Shown: one piece after another, positions 46,784 through 57,495 of the stretch | How positions within the stretch are numbered: the stretch's first letter is position 1 | How the letters are laid out: each line of letters opens with the position of its first letter | DNA from: Allomyces arbusculus | Lineage: Eukaryota; Blastocladiomycota; Blastocladiomycetes; Blastocladiales; Blastocladiaceae | Reading direction: 5' to 3' | NCBI GenBank assembly: GCA_027604705.1 | Contig: JADHYV010000048.1 | Location: 62,001 to 126,000, forward strand | DNA: 64,000 bases | The notes under the pieces: generated by a model | What the model was told of the DNA's origin: nothing | Databases searched by the model: none | What the model saw: only the letters and a program-made list of their open reading frames with translations | Made by a program: the position numbers and the translations under genes

Positions 46784-49700
46784 ATGTTGCGCGGCCGCAA
46801 GGTGGTCCAGCCGATCCTAGACGATAACCCAAAGCAACTGTGCGTGTCCATTACAATCAAAGCACGCGCATTGCAATTCGCACGACTGACGACACCGTGC
46901 ACCCGTTGCAGTCGCGAAGTTGGCTTCGGCGTCCACGGGCAAGAGGAGATTGCCAAGGTCGCGGTTACGGCCATCTCGTGCAAGGACTCCTACTCGTTTG
47001 CCGACGGCCGCCGCTCCGTTGTCCCGAACGGCCCGCTCGACAGGCGTCTGGTACGTTCGAGATTGATGCGTTTTGTCTCTCCCGCACGGATGATCCACGG
47101 TTCAGTCACTGATCTCCCACGGATCACATACTAGGGTCCATCGGAAAAGGCGGCGACGTGCGAGACGTGCAACCGCGGCCTCGCCGATTGTCCAGGCCAC
47201 TGGGGCTACGTGCCGCTCGCCGTGCCGCTCTTCCACGTCGGTTTCTTCCGCACGATCATCACGACGCTGCAGAACATTTGCAAGGTACCGACCCCCCGCA
47301 CCACGCGCTCGCATCGATTATTCCGTGTCGAGGCGAGCAATGGCTGACAGATCGCGCCGTTTCTGATGCGCTTAGTGCTGCGGCCATGTCCTTCTCGGCG
47401 AAGTCGCGCGTCGCGCTCTCCTGCGCAAGCTCACCGCGGCGGGCCCCGACCTGCGTCGGCGGCAAGAGATTCTCAAGGAGCTCAATACCGAGTGCAAAAA
47501 GCAGACGACGTGCCCGCAGCCGACGTGCCGCGCGCCCAACGGCACCGTCAAGAAGTTTGGTCCGCTCAAGATCGTGCACGAGCCGTTCCGGTCCAAGAAG
47601 CTCAAGGAGGAGCAGGAGTCGTACCGCGCCACGTTCCAGGCCGTGACCGCCGGTGTGCCGGGGACGGCGCCCTATATCAACAAGGTCCTGCAGGAACTCG
47701 ACCCGGAGACCGTCTACCAGCTGTTCGAAAGGATTCCGAACGAGGACGTGGTCTTGCTCGGGTTCGACGCCGACGAGGGCCACCCGAAACGGTTCCTCTG
47801 GACCTACTTGCCGGTCCCGCCAGGGCTGATTCGCCCATCGGTCGTGCAGGACGCGAATACGAGTAACGAGGACGATTTGACGATCAAGTTGACCGAGATC
47901 ATTAACACCAACGCCATGATTCGAAGGGCTAAAAGAGCGGGCGAGGCCATGTCGACATACATGGTGCGTCCTCGGCGTTTTCAGTTCATTAAAGTCCGCC
48001 TTGGATGGATACCGACTCACCGCACTTCTGCCGGCACCGTGTGTAGGAACTATGGGACTTCATGAGTCTCACGGCCGGACTCTACATCAATAGCGAGATG
48101 CCCGGGATCCCGCTCTCCATGGCCGCGAACAAGGGCGCGCGCGGTCTGTCGCAGCGTCTCAAGGGCAAGCAAGGTCGCTTCCGCGGCAACTTGTCAGGCA
48201 AGCGCGTGGACTTCTCGGGCCGTACCGTTATCTCGCCCGACCCAAACCTGCGTATCGACCAAGTCGGTGTGCCCACGCATGTGGCCAAGATCTTGACCTA
48301 CCCGGAGCGCGTGACCGAGGCCAACATTGAAATGCTGCGGCAGCGCGTGCGCAACGGGACCGAAAAATGGCCGGGTGCCAACTACGTGACGGAGAAGAGC
48401 GGTCTCAAGAAGTTTCTCAAGTTTGGCAACCGCGACCACCTTGCGTCGAAATTGCGCGTCGGCGATACGGTCGAGCGGCATTTGCACGACGGCGATATCG
48501 TGCTCTTCAACCGGCAGCCGTCGCTGCACAAGCTCTCGATCATGGCGCACTACGCGAAGGTCTTGCCGCACCGCACGTTCCGGTTTAACGAGTGTGTGTG
48601 CACGCCCTACAATGCCGATTTCGACGGCGACGAAATGAACTTGCACTTGCCACAGACCGAGGAGGCGCGCGCCGAGGCGCGCGAGCTCATGGGAGTCAAG
48701 CACAATCTGGTCACGCCGCGCAATGGCGAGCCGATCATTGCTGCGACGCAGGATTTCATCACGGCGTCGTACTTGATGTCGCGCAAGAGTACCTTCTTCA
48801 CGCGGCACGAGCTGTCCCAGTTTTTGATGGCCATGGGGTCCGACATTCGTTTCGATTTGCCGCCGCCGGCCATCATCAAGCCGTGCCGGTTGTGGACGGG
48901 CAAGCAGTTGCTCTCGCTGCTGTTGCGGCCGAACAAGCAGTGCGACGTGCGCGTCAACCTCGAGGCCAAGACGCGCGACTACAGCAAGGTTCCACACCCG
49001 GACCTGTGCCCGAAAGACGCGTGGCTCGTCATTGACAACTCGGACGTTATGTGCGGTGCCTGGGACAAGGCCGTGGTCGGCGATGGCAACAAGAACTCGG
49101 TCTTTTACGTGCTGTTGCGTGACTATGGCCCGGAGCGCGCGGCCGAGTGCATGAACCGGCTCGCCAAGCTGTGCGCGCGGTGGCTCGGCACGCGCGGGTT
49201 CTCGATCGGGATCAACGACGTGCAGCCGTCCGACCAGCTGACGAAGCGCAAGGGGCAACTCGTAACGGACGGGTACAATCGGTGCGACGAGCTGATTGTT
49301 CAGGCCAAACTCGGCAAGCTCGAGAACCAGCCCGGGTGCAACATTGAGCAGACGCTTGAGTCCAAGATTTCGGGCATCCTCAGCAAGATTCGCGACGATG
49401 CCGGCCAAATTTGCATGACCGAGCTTAACAAGCACAATGCTCCGCTGATCATGTCGCTGTGCGGGTCAAAAGGGTCCAAGATCAACGTGTGTCAGATGGT
49501 GGTTTGTGTCGGGCAGCAGATTGTGGGCGGGTCGCGTGTCGGGTCTGGGTTCGAGGACCGCACGCTGCCGCACTTCCACAAGCACTCCAAGGAACCCGCG
49601 GCCAAGGGTTTTGTGCGCAACTCGTTCTACACGGGCCTAACGCCGACCGAGTTCTTTTTCCACGCGGTCTCGGGTCGTGAGGGGCTGGTCGATACGGCTG

Positions 49701-51468
49701 TCAAGAGCACGTTTTCGATTTGATCCGACTGATGCACCTGGACGTGGTCTCATACTGACGCTTTACTTTGTCCTGTTCTCTAGCCGCCGAGACCGGGTAC
49801 ATGCAGCGCCGTCTCATGAAGGCGCTCGAGGACCTGACGGTGCACTACGACGGGACCGTGCGCAGCGCGACCAAGGCGATCGTGCAGTTTGAATACGGCG
49901 ACGACAGTCTCGACCCGACGACCATCGAGGGTGACAACCAGCCCGTCGCGTTCCACCGCAACCTGCAGCACGCAATGAACATTGCCCGCGCCAAGGGCGA
50001 CCGCGCCCTTTTGCCTGACGAGATTACCGCGCGCGTGCTCGCCGTCACGTCCGAGCCCGGGTGGAAGCGGCACCTGCACACGCACGGGCTGCGGCCCGAC
50101 TTCATGGAACTCGACGACGTGTCGGTCATGGGCACGGGCGACGACGTGCAGAAAGTCGAGTTTGTCGACGAGTTGCGATCGTTTATCGAGGACCAGGTGG
50201 TCGCGCCGCGTCGTGCGCTGCTCAAGTCCAACTTGCGCGAGTACGTAGCCAAGGTGCACCCGCTCACGCAGCGGCAGCTCGATGCGTTCTTGGCCATTTG
50301 TAAGCGCAAGTACCTCAACGCCATTATGGAGCCGGGCACGGCCGTGGGGGCCGTCGGCGCGCAGAGTATTGGCGAGCCCGGCACGCAAATGACGCTCAAG
50401 ACGTTCCATTTCGCCGGTGTCGCGAGTATGAACGTGACGCTCGGTGTGCCGCGTATCAAGGAGATTATCAATGCGGCCAAGACGATTTCGACGCCCATTA
50501 TCACGGCCAAGCTCGAGTCGGAAAAGAAGGACACGAACGCGGGCAAGGGCAAGGGCGCGGCGGCGGCCAAGAAGGCCAATGTCAAGGTCGTAGGCAAGGG
50601 CCCTGCGCACTCGGAGCTGGCCGCGCGCATCGTCAAGGGCCGTGTCGAAAAGACGCTGCTCGGCGACGTGACGCACTTCATGGAGATCAACTACTCGGAG
50701 CAGGGCGCGCACTTGCTCGTTGAGATTGACTTGGCGACGGTCGCCAAGCTGCAGCTCGAGGTCGACTTGTATACGATGTGCAACGCGATCCTCGGGACCA
50801 AGGCGCTCAAGCTGACGACCGACCAGATTGCCGTGCAGCCGCCCAACCAGATCAGAATCCACGCCAAGTCGATGCGCGACCTGCACCAGTACAAGCGGCT
50901 GCTGCCCGAGGTGATTGTCAAGGGGATCCCGTCGGTTAACCGCGCCGTGATTTCCGAGGAGCGCGGCGAGTTCAAGCTGCACGCCGAGGGTTATGGCCTG
51001 CGATTTGTCATGAACACGGACGGCGTCGACGGCAAGGAGACGCGGTCGAACCATATCATGGAGGTGCAGCAGGTGCTCGGCATCGAGGCGGCGCGCAACA
51101 CAATCATTGACGAGATTCAGAACACGATGAAGAGCCACGGCATGACGATTGACCCGCGCCACGTGATGCTGCTCGGCGACACGATGACGAACCGTGGTGA
51201 AGTGCTCGGGATCACGCGGTTTGGCGTGTCGAAGATGAAGGACTCGGCGCTCATGCTCGCGTCATTTGAAAAGACGACTGATCACTTGTTTGACGCGGCG
51301 CGGTACGCCAAGCGCGACCCGATTGAGGGCGTCTCCGAGTGCATCATCATGGGCCAGCCGATGCCGATTGGGTCAGGGCTGTTCAAGTTGCTGCAAAAGG
51401 ACGTGGTCCCGGCAACGCCGCGCGTCACGCCCAAGCTCCTGTTTGACCGGCCAGAGTTTCACGTTTGA
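46784..51468 (+). CDS. RPC1: RNA polymerase III largest subunit (RPC1)
   Basis: Catalytic subunit of RNA polymerase III, which makes tRNA, 5S and U6 RNA. Exons 46784-46839, 46912-47050, 47135-47284, 47376-47963, 48047-49706 and 49784-51468 give 1425 aa (human 1390). Seen: clamp zinc ligands [17 protein letters not shown], second zinc region [32 protein letters not shown], the catalytic NADFDGD motif in [13 protein letters not shown], bridge-helix region [10 protein letters not shown], and the trigger loop [39 protein letters not shown] and the C-terminal [15 protein letters not shown] match Pol III, not Pol II; there is no CTD. The fifth intron (49707-49783) begins GC, not GT: only that donor restores [16 protein letters not shown]. 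Start ATG is in a CCACCATCATG context. Confidence 0.97.
49707..49783 (+). other. GC-AG intron of RPC1
   Basis: The exon ends CAAGA and the 77-nt intron starts GCACGT and ends CTCTAG. The first base position is fixed by the family sequence AVKTAETGYM. All GT dinucleotides nearby give the wrong phase. The donor equals the local consensus GTACGT except for C at +2. Confidence 0.85.
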
Positions 51469-52088
51469 AGTCGGGCGCATTCGTCCGTGTGCCGCTGGGT
51501 TTCGATTTGCTCGGTCAACGCATGAAGGCGGTTCTTGTACAGTTAGGGGGGTCTTTGGCGCGTGCTCGTGCCATAATACATTTTCGTTGTGCATCCTTTC
51601 GCTCTTTCAAACGAGTGCACTACCCATTTCTCACGTTTATCGGTGGTTGGCGTGGACTCCTGCATATCTGACGTTGTCACCACTCTTCCTGCGACATTGC
51701 ACCGCATTCGTATGAACAACACCATGCAAGGTCGCAAAACAAGTGGGGTTTCAATCACAACCCGCAATCATGTGCAAACTGGCGCCAACTGTGCCAACTG
51801 GTGCCAATCTTGCAGCACATCGATGCCCCCCTGGAGCCGCTCGCTTCAACGCACGAAAGCCACGTCAATGTTGGGCGCATTGTGACTCTGTATTTGCACG
51901 GTTTCCATGATCGACGTTGCGCCGATTCTTGGCGCTTTGGTGCCCGCCGATGTTGCCGTGAGTGAACAAAGTCAGGAGCTAGAGCAAAATCATGTCCGTC
52001 AGTCCGCACTTCTCATGCCAGTTATGACGTACGCCTGACGCACGACAACCATTCATATTTCCATGTCATTCTGACTGGCTGATGATAT
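51469..52088. other. Intergenic, RPC1 3' flank
   Basis: About 620 bp, lower GC than the exon before it. No supported gene. Confidence 0.5.
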
Positions 52089-52234
52089 GTGGAACGCTTG
52101 ACTGTCGTGGTATGTAAAAGAACAGTCGCGATTTCACATCACCAGCGCCGTTTTGGTCTGAATGCTAATAAGAGAGCGCATCTTGTTCAGAATCGGCTGT
52201 TCCCAGGCGATGGGGTCGCTGCAGATGCGCGAAA

Positions 52235-52685
52235 CGCTCTCGCGGTGGGCCTAGAGTCGTTCAAGGTGGAGACCGAAACCATCCGCGTGGCCGTAATGCG
52301 GCTCTTAGGCCGTGCACTTGCTGAACCAAGCTTTGATGTCTATGTACTTCTTCTTACGTGTGGTATTGGCATCACGGAAGCAAAAGCGCTGGCAGATGTC
52401 TTGCTAGCGACCTTCAACAGGCTCAGCATCAGCGGCAATACTATCCGTGATGCAGGTGCAGCCGCCCTTGCTGCCAAGTGTCCGATGGGGCTGAGACCAG
52501 TAGGTCTTGGGGGGAACGGCATTAGCGACCAGGGTGCCATAGCGATTGCCAGTCGAATTCCATCTGCCCTGTTTTTCCTACACTTAAGGAGAAACAAGAT
52601 TGAGTGTGGGCCGGCCAAATACGTCTCCTTCAGTTCCAAGCACTCGAATCTCAGGCTTCCTTGCCTTGAACAGACACCAAAATAA
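52235..52685 (+). pseudogene. Leucine-rich repeat (RNI-like) gene fragment
   Basis: A plus-strand ORF holds three to four ribonuclease-inhibitor-type LRR units in register: ITEAKALADVLLATFNRLSI, then SGNTIRDAGAAALAAKC, GLRPVGLGGNGISDQGAIAI, and LFFLHLRRNKIECG. It stops soon after. There is no start region, F-box or N-terminal domain, and upstream sequence does not look coding. I read it as the tail of a decayed LRR gene; a short functional protein cannot be excluded. Its unit type (about 28 residues, GN-I-D-GA-A) differs from the irregular repeats of the F-box/LRR gene at 24.3 kb. Confidence 0.5.
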
Positions 52686-52702
52686 CAAAAGAAATCGCGC
52701 GT

Positions 52703-53854
52703 CTACCCTGTCAACCCCTCCAAATTCAACGCCTGCACCATACGCGACAGCGTCTCTTCTTCCTCGTCGTCATTGTCGAGGAAATCTTGGACCACGGCCG
52801 ACATGTCGACCGGGTCGGTCGTCATGGCGAGCCCCAGACCCAGCCCCAGCGCCTCGACTGTCGTCGCCACCGAAAGCGATGCGGTCGCAGCAGCGGGACC
52901 CGAGGCGGTCGGCCCGGCAGCGACGGTGCTGCTACTGCTCATCCCACCCCCATTCGCCACCTGCACGGGAACTGCACTCGAGCCAGCTAGTACAACACTC
53001 CCACCAAGCGCATTGGCAGCGGCGAGCGACGATAGAACGGGTGTGGGGCTCCCACCGACCGACGGCGTGGCGGTGGTCACGTTCGTGGAGGTGGTTGTGG
53101 GCGTCGGCGCCATGAGAATGTCGGTGAGCAGCCGCGACTTGAGCTGTTCCTTGTCGTTGGCCGCGTCGCGCGCCGCGTCGGCGGCGGTACTCGCATCCGC
53201 GGTGACAGGTGGCAGCGGCGGGAGCTTGAGCCGGATCGCCGGGTGGTACGGGTGCCGGCGGGACGTTGGGGTGCCGTTGGCCCACAGCCATTTCGGGAGC
53301 TGGATCAACGTCGGTGTTGCGGTCGCGTCAACGGACCCGGACCGCTGCGTGCACAGGTCGAGTTCGCCCGAGAGCTTGGTGATGAGTTCCGTTTCCTCGG
53401 GCGAGATCACGTCGCCGCGAATGAACCGCGCATGCTCGCTGAAGATCGACGGCATTGCCCACCCTTGCAGCTTGCGCAGTGCCATGATGGCGGCGCCAGT
53501 GACAATTTGGCCGTCGAGGCAGTGGATGTAGAGCGGAGCGAGCGTCGGGTCGAGGACCGTGTGCACGAGCAGGTGGAGAAGGGTGCCCGGGGTCATGGGC
53601 GCGGTCCCCTCTTTCGGTTTCGCGACGTGATGGTGGATGCAGGTGACGCCTGCGGCCTGGAAAGCAGCGAGCGTCTCGGGCAGCAGCGGGTCAGGCGTGA
53701 GCGAGACGACGGTGCGAATGCGGAGGTTGGCAACAAGGAACGGCAGGTTGCGAGCGCGCGGGTAGGAGCCGCGGTAGAGGCCGTCCTCGACGAGCGCGAA
53801 GCGGAACGGCGGTACGACGTGCGCGGGTGAACACAACGGCTCGGGGATGGTCAT
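52703..53854 (-). CDS. OCA6-like pseudophosphatase (Siw14/Oca family)
   Basis: Single exon, 383 aa. The first 160 residues match the fungal Oca/Siw14 dual-specificity-phosphatase-like fold, nearest to Oca6: PPFRFALVEDGLYRGSYP (Oca6 has an NLYRGSYP match), NLPFLVANLRIRTVVSLTP, and the would-be P-loop YIHCLDGQIVTGAA. The catalytic C-x5-R needs Arg where Val stands, so the loop keeps Cys but lacks the phosphate-binding Arg; yeast Oca6 has the same lack. The protein is therefore probably not a phosphatase. Residues 190-383 are Thr/Ser/Ala-rich and end in an acidic tail (DFLDNDDEEEETLSRM). The ORF extends upstream to 54175, but that part is His/Arg-rich and not family-like, so the ATG at 53854 is chosen. 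Divergent from VPS5. Confidence 0.85.
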   Translation of the reverse strand: MTIPEPLCSPAHVVPPFRFALVEDGLYRGSYPRARNLPFLVANLRIRTVVSLTPDPLLPETLAAFQAAGVTCIHHHVAKPKEGTAPMTPGTLLHLLVHTVLDPTLAPLYIHCLDGQIVTGAAIMALRKLQGWAMPSIFSEHARFIRGDVISPEETELITKLSGELDLCTQRSGSVDATATPTLIQLPKWLWANGTPTSRRHPYHPAIRLKLPPLPPVTADASTAADAARDAANDKEQLKSRLLTDILMAPTPTTTSTNVTTATPSVGGSPTPVLSSLAAANALGGSVVLAGSSAVPVQVANGGGMSSSSTVAAGPTASGPAAATASLSVATTVEALGLGLGLAMTTDPVDMSAVVQDFLDNDDEEEETLSRMVQALNLEGLTG

Positions 53855-54484
53855 CGTGGTCCACGGTCTCGGTGCTTGGATTTGCCGTCTGCGTGATAAC
53901 GCTCGTGCGTGATCTCGCGCGTGATCGTGATGCTGCTCGTGCTGTTGAGTTGATGATTTCTCCGTCAACGCCGAGTCGGAATGAATGTCTGTTCGACCGT
54001 GGGGGCACTTGGAATCGTGCGCGAGCTTCGTGGTGCGCGAGCAGCTGCAGCAAGTGCTGTCGCGACTTGCAGCGGATGCTGGTTGATGTTGTTGTCGCTG
54101 CCGACTTCGCGGAAAAAGTGACTGGCGATGCCGTCCTCGCCGTTTGTGATCTGCAGGGCGAGAAGAGCAGAGCACAGGTGGTTTCTCTGGCGCGTCGCGC
54201 CCGCATGGTTGGCCGACGCGAAAGCTCGCACGCCTGCTTCCGTAACGTGCTGCTGCTGCTGCTGCTCGCCAACATCAAGTCTCCACGTCGGCACGACGCG
54301 CGGTCAAGTCGGCCACGACGACCTGCACAGCGACCATCGACGACGAGCACAGCGCCGATTCCGACCAGTCAACCTCTGCCGCGACTCCCCGCATCTCAAC
54401 AGCCGTGCCGAGTCTGCGTGCCCTTCGCGACAGCTCACCCTTGCTGCCGCTTCTCAACTGCCAAAGGCCAAGGACTCGACCACC
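53855..54484. promoter_or_regulatory. Divergent intergenic region, OCA6-like / VPS5
   Basis: 630 bp between diverging start codons. Contains a (GCT)6 microsatellite at about 54249-54266. No TATA box seen. Confidence 0.5.
54249..54266. repeat. (GCT)6 microsatellite
   Basis: Six perfect GCT units in the shared upstream region of the OCA6-like gene and VPS5. Confidence 0.8.
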
Positions 54485-56774
54485 ATGGACCCGTACGCGA
54501 GCTCGACGCGCGCCACGGGCTTCCACGCGTTCGGCGACGACGATCCGCTCGCCAACCCGTTTGCCGACATGCCGAGCGCAGGCCGTACCACGCCGCCGTC
54601 GGCGCAGCAAATCGACCAAGACGCGGCCGCGGCAGAAGAGACGGATGACGAGGATAACGTCGCCCTGGGTCAGTACGCTCCCACTCGCAAATTGTTCTCG
54701 GGCGCTCCACTGACGCCTGCATCGTGTCACGACAACAGAACCCGTCGTCGACCACGACCACGGCCACGACCACGACCACGCCGAGCACCCGCACCTCACG
54801 GCCTCCCCGCACCATCTCCCAGCCGACGCGTCGGCCCCGCTCTCCGCCGCGCTCTTCGACATGTCGCTGCACGCGCCCCTGCCGACATCTCCCGCGCGCG
54901 CGTATGCCGAGCCGACGACCTCCACCGCGACGCCACCACCCGTCCTGCCGACCCCATCGGGCCCACCATCGCGCATGTCCTCGACGGCCTCCTTTACCGG
55001 CACCCCCCTGCGCGCGCGGTCCGGACTCACGTCGCCCGCGCTGCGACAGTCGCTGTCGTCGGTCGCCGTGCATGACCCTCTCGTGCACCCGCTCGCCGCG
55101 CTTGTTGCGCCCAGTGCGGCCCCGCTCGCGCCCACCCCCAACACACCTGCCGCTCCTGTCGCAGCACCGGCTACACCGGCGCCGCTCCTGCCCGCTACGG
55201 CCGACATGCACCCGGGCAGTCCCGACGCGGCGTCGTCGGTCGTCGGAATCCCGCCGCGGTCCACCGTGGGCACGCCCACGACGCCGTTCCCGCCGCCGCT
55301 CGCGGTCGTCGCGAGTTCCAATGGCGGTGCGGACCGAAATTCGTCGGCGGTTCCGGCATCCCCGGCGCCTCCGGGGGCCCTGCAGGTGGATAAGCGGCCG
55401 CTGAGTTACTCGAAGATCCAGCTCCAGGTACCGGCGGTCGCGGCGTCGCCGTTTAGAGTGACGGTCTCGGAACCGACCAAGATCGGGGACGCGATGAGTC
55501 CGTTCACGGCGTATAAGGTCGTGACCAAGGTACATTTCGCGCTTGGGAAAGGTTCACGAGGTTAGGAACTCATTGTCGTGCTACGACGAACAGACAACGC
55601 AGCCCGGGTTCCGGTCCGAGTCGGTCGTGTCGCGCCGGTACAGCGAGTTCCTGTGGCTCTACCAGCGACTCGTCACTCAGCACCCGGGGATTGTCGTGCC
55701 CGGGACGCCCGAAAAGCAGGCGATTGGCCGGTTCTCGGAAGGGTTTGTTGAGCATCGCCGGGTCGGGCTGCAAGTGTTTTTGCGGAAAGTCGCGGCGCAC
55801 CCGGTCCTGCGCACGGACCCGGCGTTCCAGATGTTTGTCGAGGCCGAGTCACTCAAGGATGAGGTGCGTGGAAACGGTGAAGGGTATGGTTTGTCAAGGG
55901 CAAGCAGCTCATGCTTTTGTTTTGATGTTGTAGATTCAGGCCGACAAGAACGTGACGCTACCGCCCAAGGCCAAGATGAACGAGATTGATCCGGTGCGTT
56001 TCCGCTCTCCAGCTCCCGCTCGACGCTCAAAACTGACGCAACCCAACCTCCCATTCAGTGGTTCGAGGAAAAACGCCGCCAAGTCGACCAATTCGAAGCG
56101 CAAATCAAGGCCCTCAGCAAATCGCTCGACCTGCTCGCGACACGGCAGCGCGAGACGGCCACGGCACACTACGAGCTGGCCGAAACCCTGGTCATGCTCG
56201 CGGAAGTCGAGTTGCCACATCCGTTTGGCCGGCGCGTCGAGATGCTCGCCGAGACGCACAAGCGCGTGCGCGACCTGCTGTTTGCCATGGCCGCGATCGA
56301 CTTGGGCGCGATGCAGACGGCGCTCGACGACCAGTTGCGCACGGTCGCCGCGATCCGCGTCGCGACCCAGTTGCGCGCTAATGCCTATGTCCACTGGCAG
56401 GCGCTCGAGGCGGCGGTGCTGAAAAAGGAGGCGGCGGTGAAGAAATCGAGGGTGCAGATGCCCGCGCTCGAGGCCGAGGTGTATGAGGTGCGTGTTGGAT
56501 TGGCTGCGGTTGCATGCGGAGTGCATGGAGACTGACCGCCGCGTGACGATTGGACGTGGATATGTAGCTCACGCAGCAGCGCGCCGCGGCTAAGAACTTG
56601 TTTGAGGCGACGTCGGTGACGCTGCGGCAGGAACTTGAGCGCGTCGACCAGGACAAGGTGCACGAACTGTCGGCGGCGATTAAGTGCGTGGCCGAGTCGT
56701 TGTGGGGGCATCAGCAGGAAACGGTCAATTTGTGGGACGAGCTGATCAAGGCAAGACCAGGGATGCCTGTGTGA
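54485..56774 (+). CDS. VPS5: Sorting nexin Vps5 / SNX1-2 (retromer PX-BAR)
   Basis: Membrane-deforming PX-BAR subunit that works with Vps17 and retromer in endosome-to-Golgi recycling. Exons 54485-54668, 54739-55529, 55594-55863, 55934-55993, 56059-56487 and 56568-56774 give 646 aa (yeast 675). Seen: a disordered N-terminal half (Pro/Ser/Thr/Ala); a PX domain with FTAYKVVTK joined to TTQPGFRSE, the phosphoinositide motif RRYSEFLWLY, and PGIVVPGTPEKQAIGRF; then a helical BAR region (WFEEKRRQVDQFEAQIK to NLWDELIKARPG). Placing intron 2 at 55530-55593 is needed for frame; a nearer TAG acceptor breaks the PX domain. Donors GTCAGT, GTACAT and three GTGCGT. Exon 2 opens with alternating His/Asp (VVDHDHGHDHDHAEH), a possible metal-binding stretch. 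Confidence 0.93.
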
Positions 56775-57495
56775 GTTGGCGGTTGGATTTTTTTATTTTT
56801 TTTGGAGAGCAATATTGGAGCCGAGGAGATGGAGAGGAGAGGCCGGTTTTGGGGCCGTTTTGATGCACCCTCGTGCGATGGTGGAAAATATACATCAGTC
56901 TGGGTGGAAACGAACGCGCGACGATTTTGGCTTGTGGGGCTGTTGCTTCAAATATCTTGCGTTTGCTCATACCCATCACAAGATGTCACCAACAAGCAGC
57001 GATGTCCGATGTTCCTGAGCCATTCACAGTGATTTTTGCTCGTCCTTGCTGATTTGACCAGACTCAAGACCGCTGTTGTTGCACATTCGTTCCGAGTCCG
57101 CGACGCGCACGATTTTAGGTTGCGTTTGATTGCGTGCCCATCTGTCTGTTGAGCACCGCGACCACGACACATTCTTACTTCCACACGCTCATGTACAATC
57201 AAGTTTATACGTGAACCCAAGACTCTGTCACTGAGCTCATGATCGTGCAGTACCGTGCAAACCCAACAAATCCCACAACGTCGGTTGACGCGCTTGCATG
57301 CACATCACCAGCGATACTACAATGAGAAAATCATTCTTCTTCAAACACCAGCGCTAGAAGACAAAAAGCCTTGCAAATTAAACAGGGAGAGATGACGACA
57401 AAAAGACTCTCTGGCAAAAGAAAATGCACAGGGGCTCCCACAGCGCGCCAAAAAATGAGGAAGTCTGACCAATGGGTGCTCACGCAAAACTCGCA
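56775..57495. other. Convergent intergenic region, no gene seen
   Basis: About 720 bp between the 3' ends of VPS5 and the membrane-protein gene. Starts with a T-rich run just after the VPS5 stop. AT-richer than the exons. No supported ORF. Confidence 0.5.

Noticed and set aside
48194-51162. 413- and 460-codon ORFs antisense to RPC1
   Set aside because: Shadows of the RPC1 exons, which match the polymerase family along their length.
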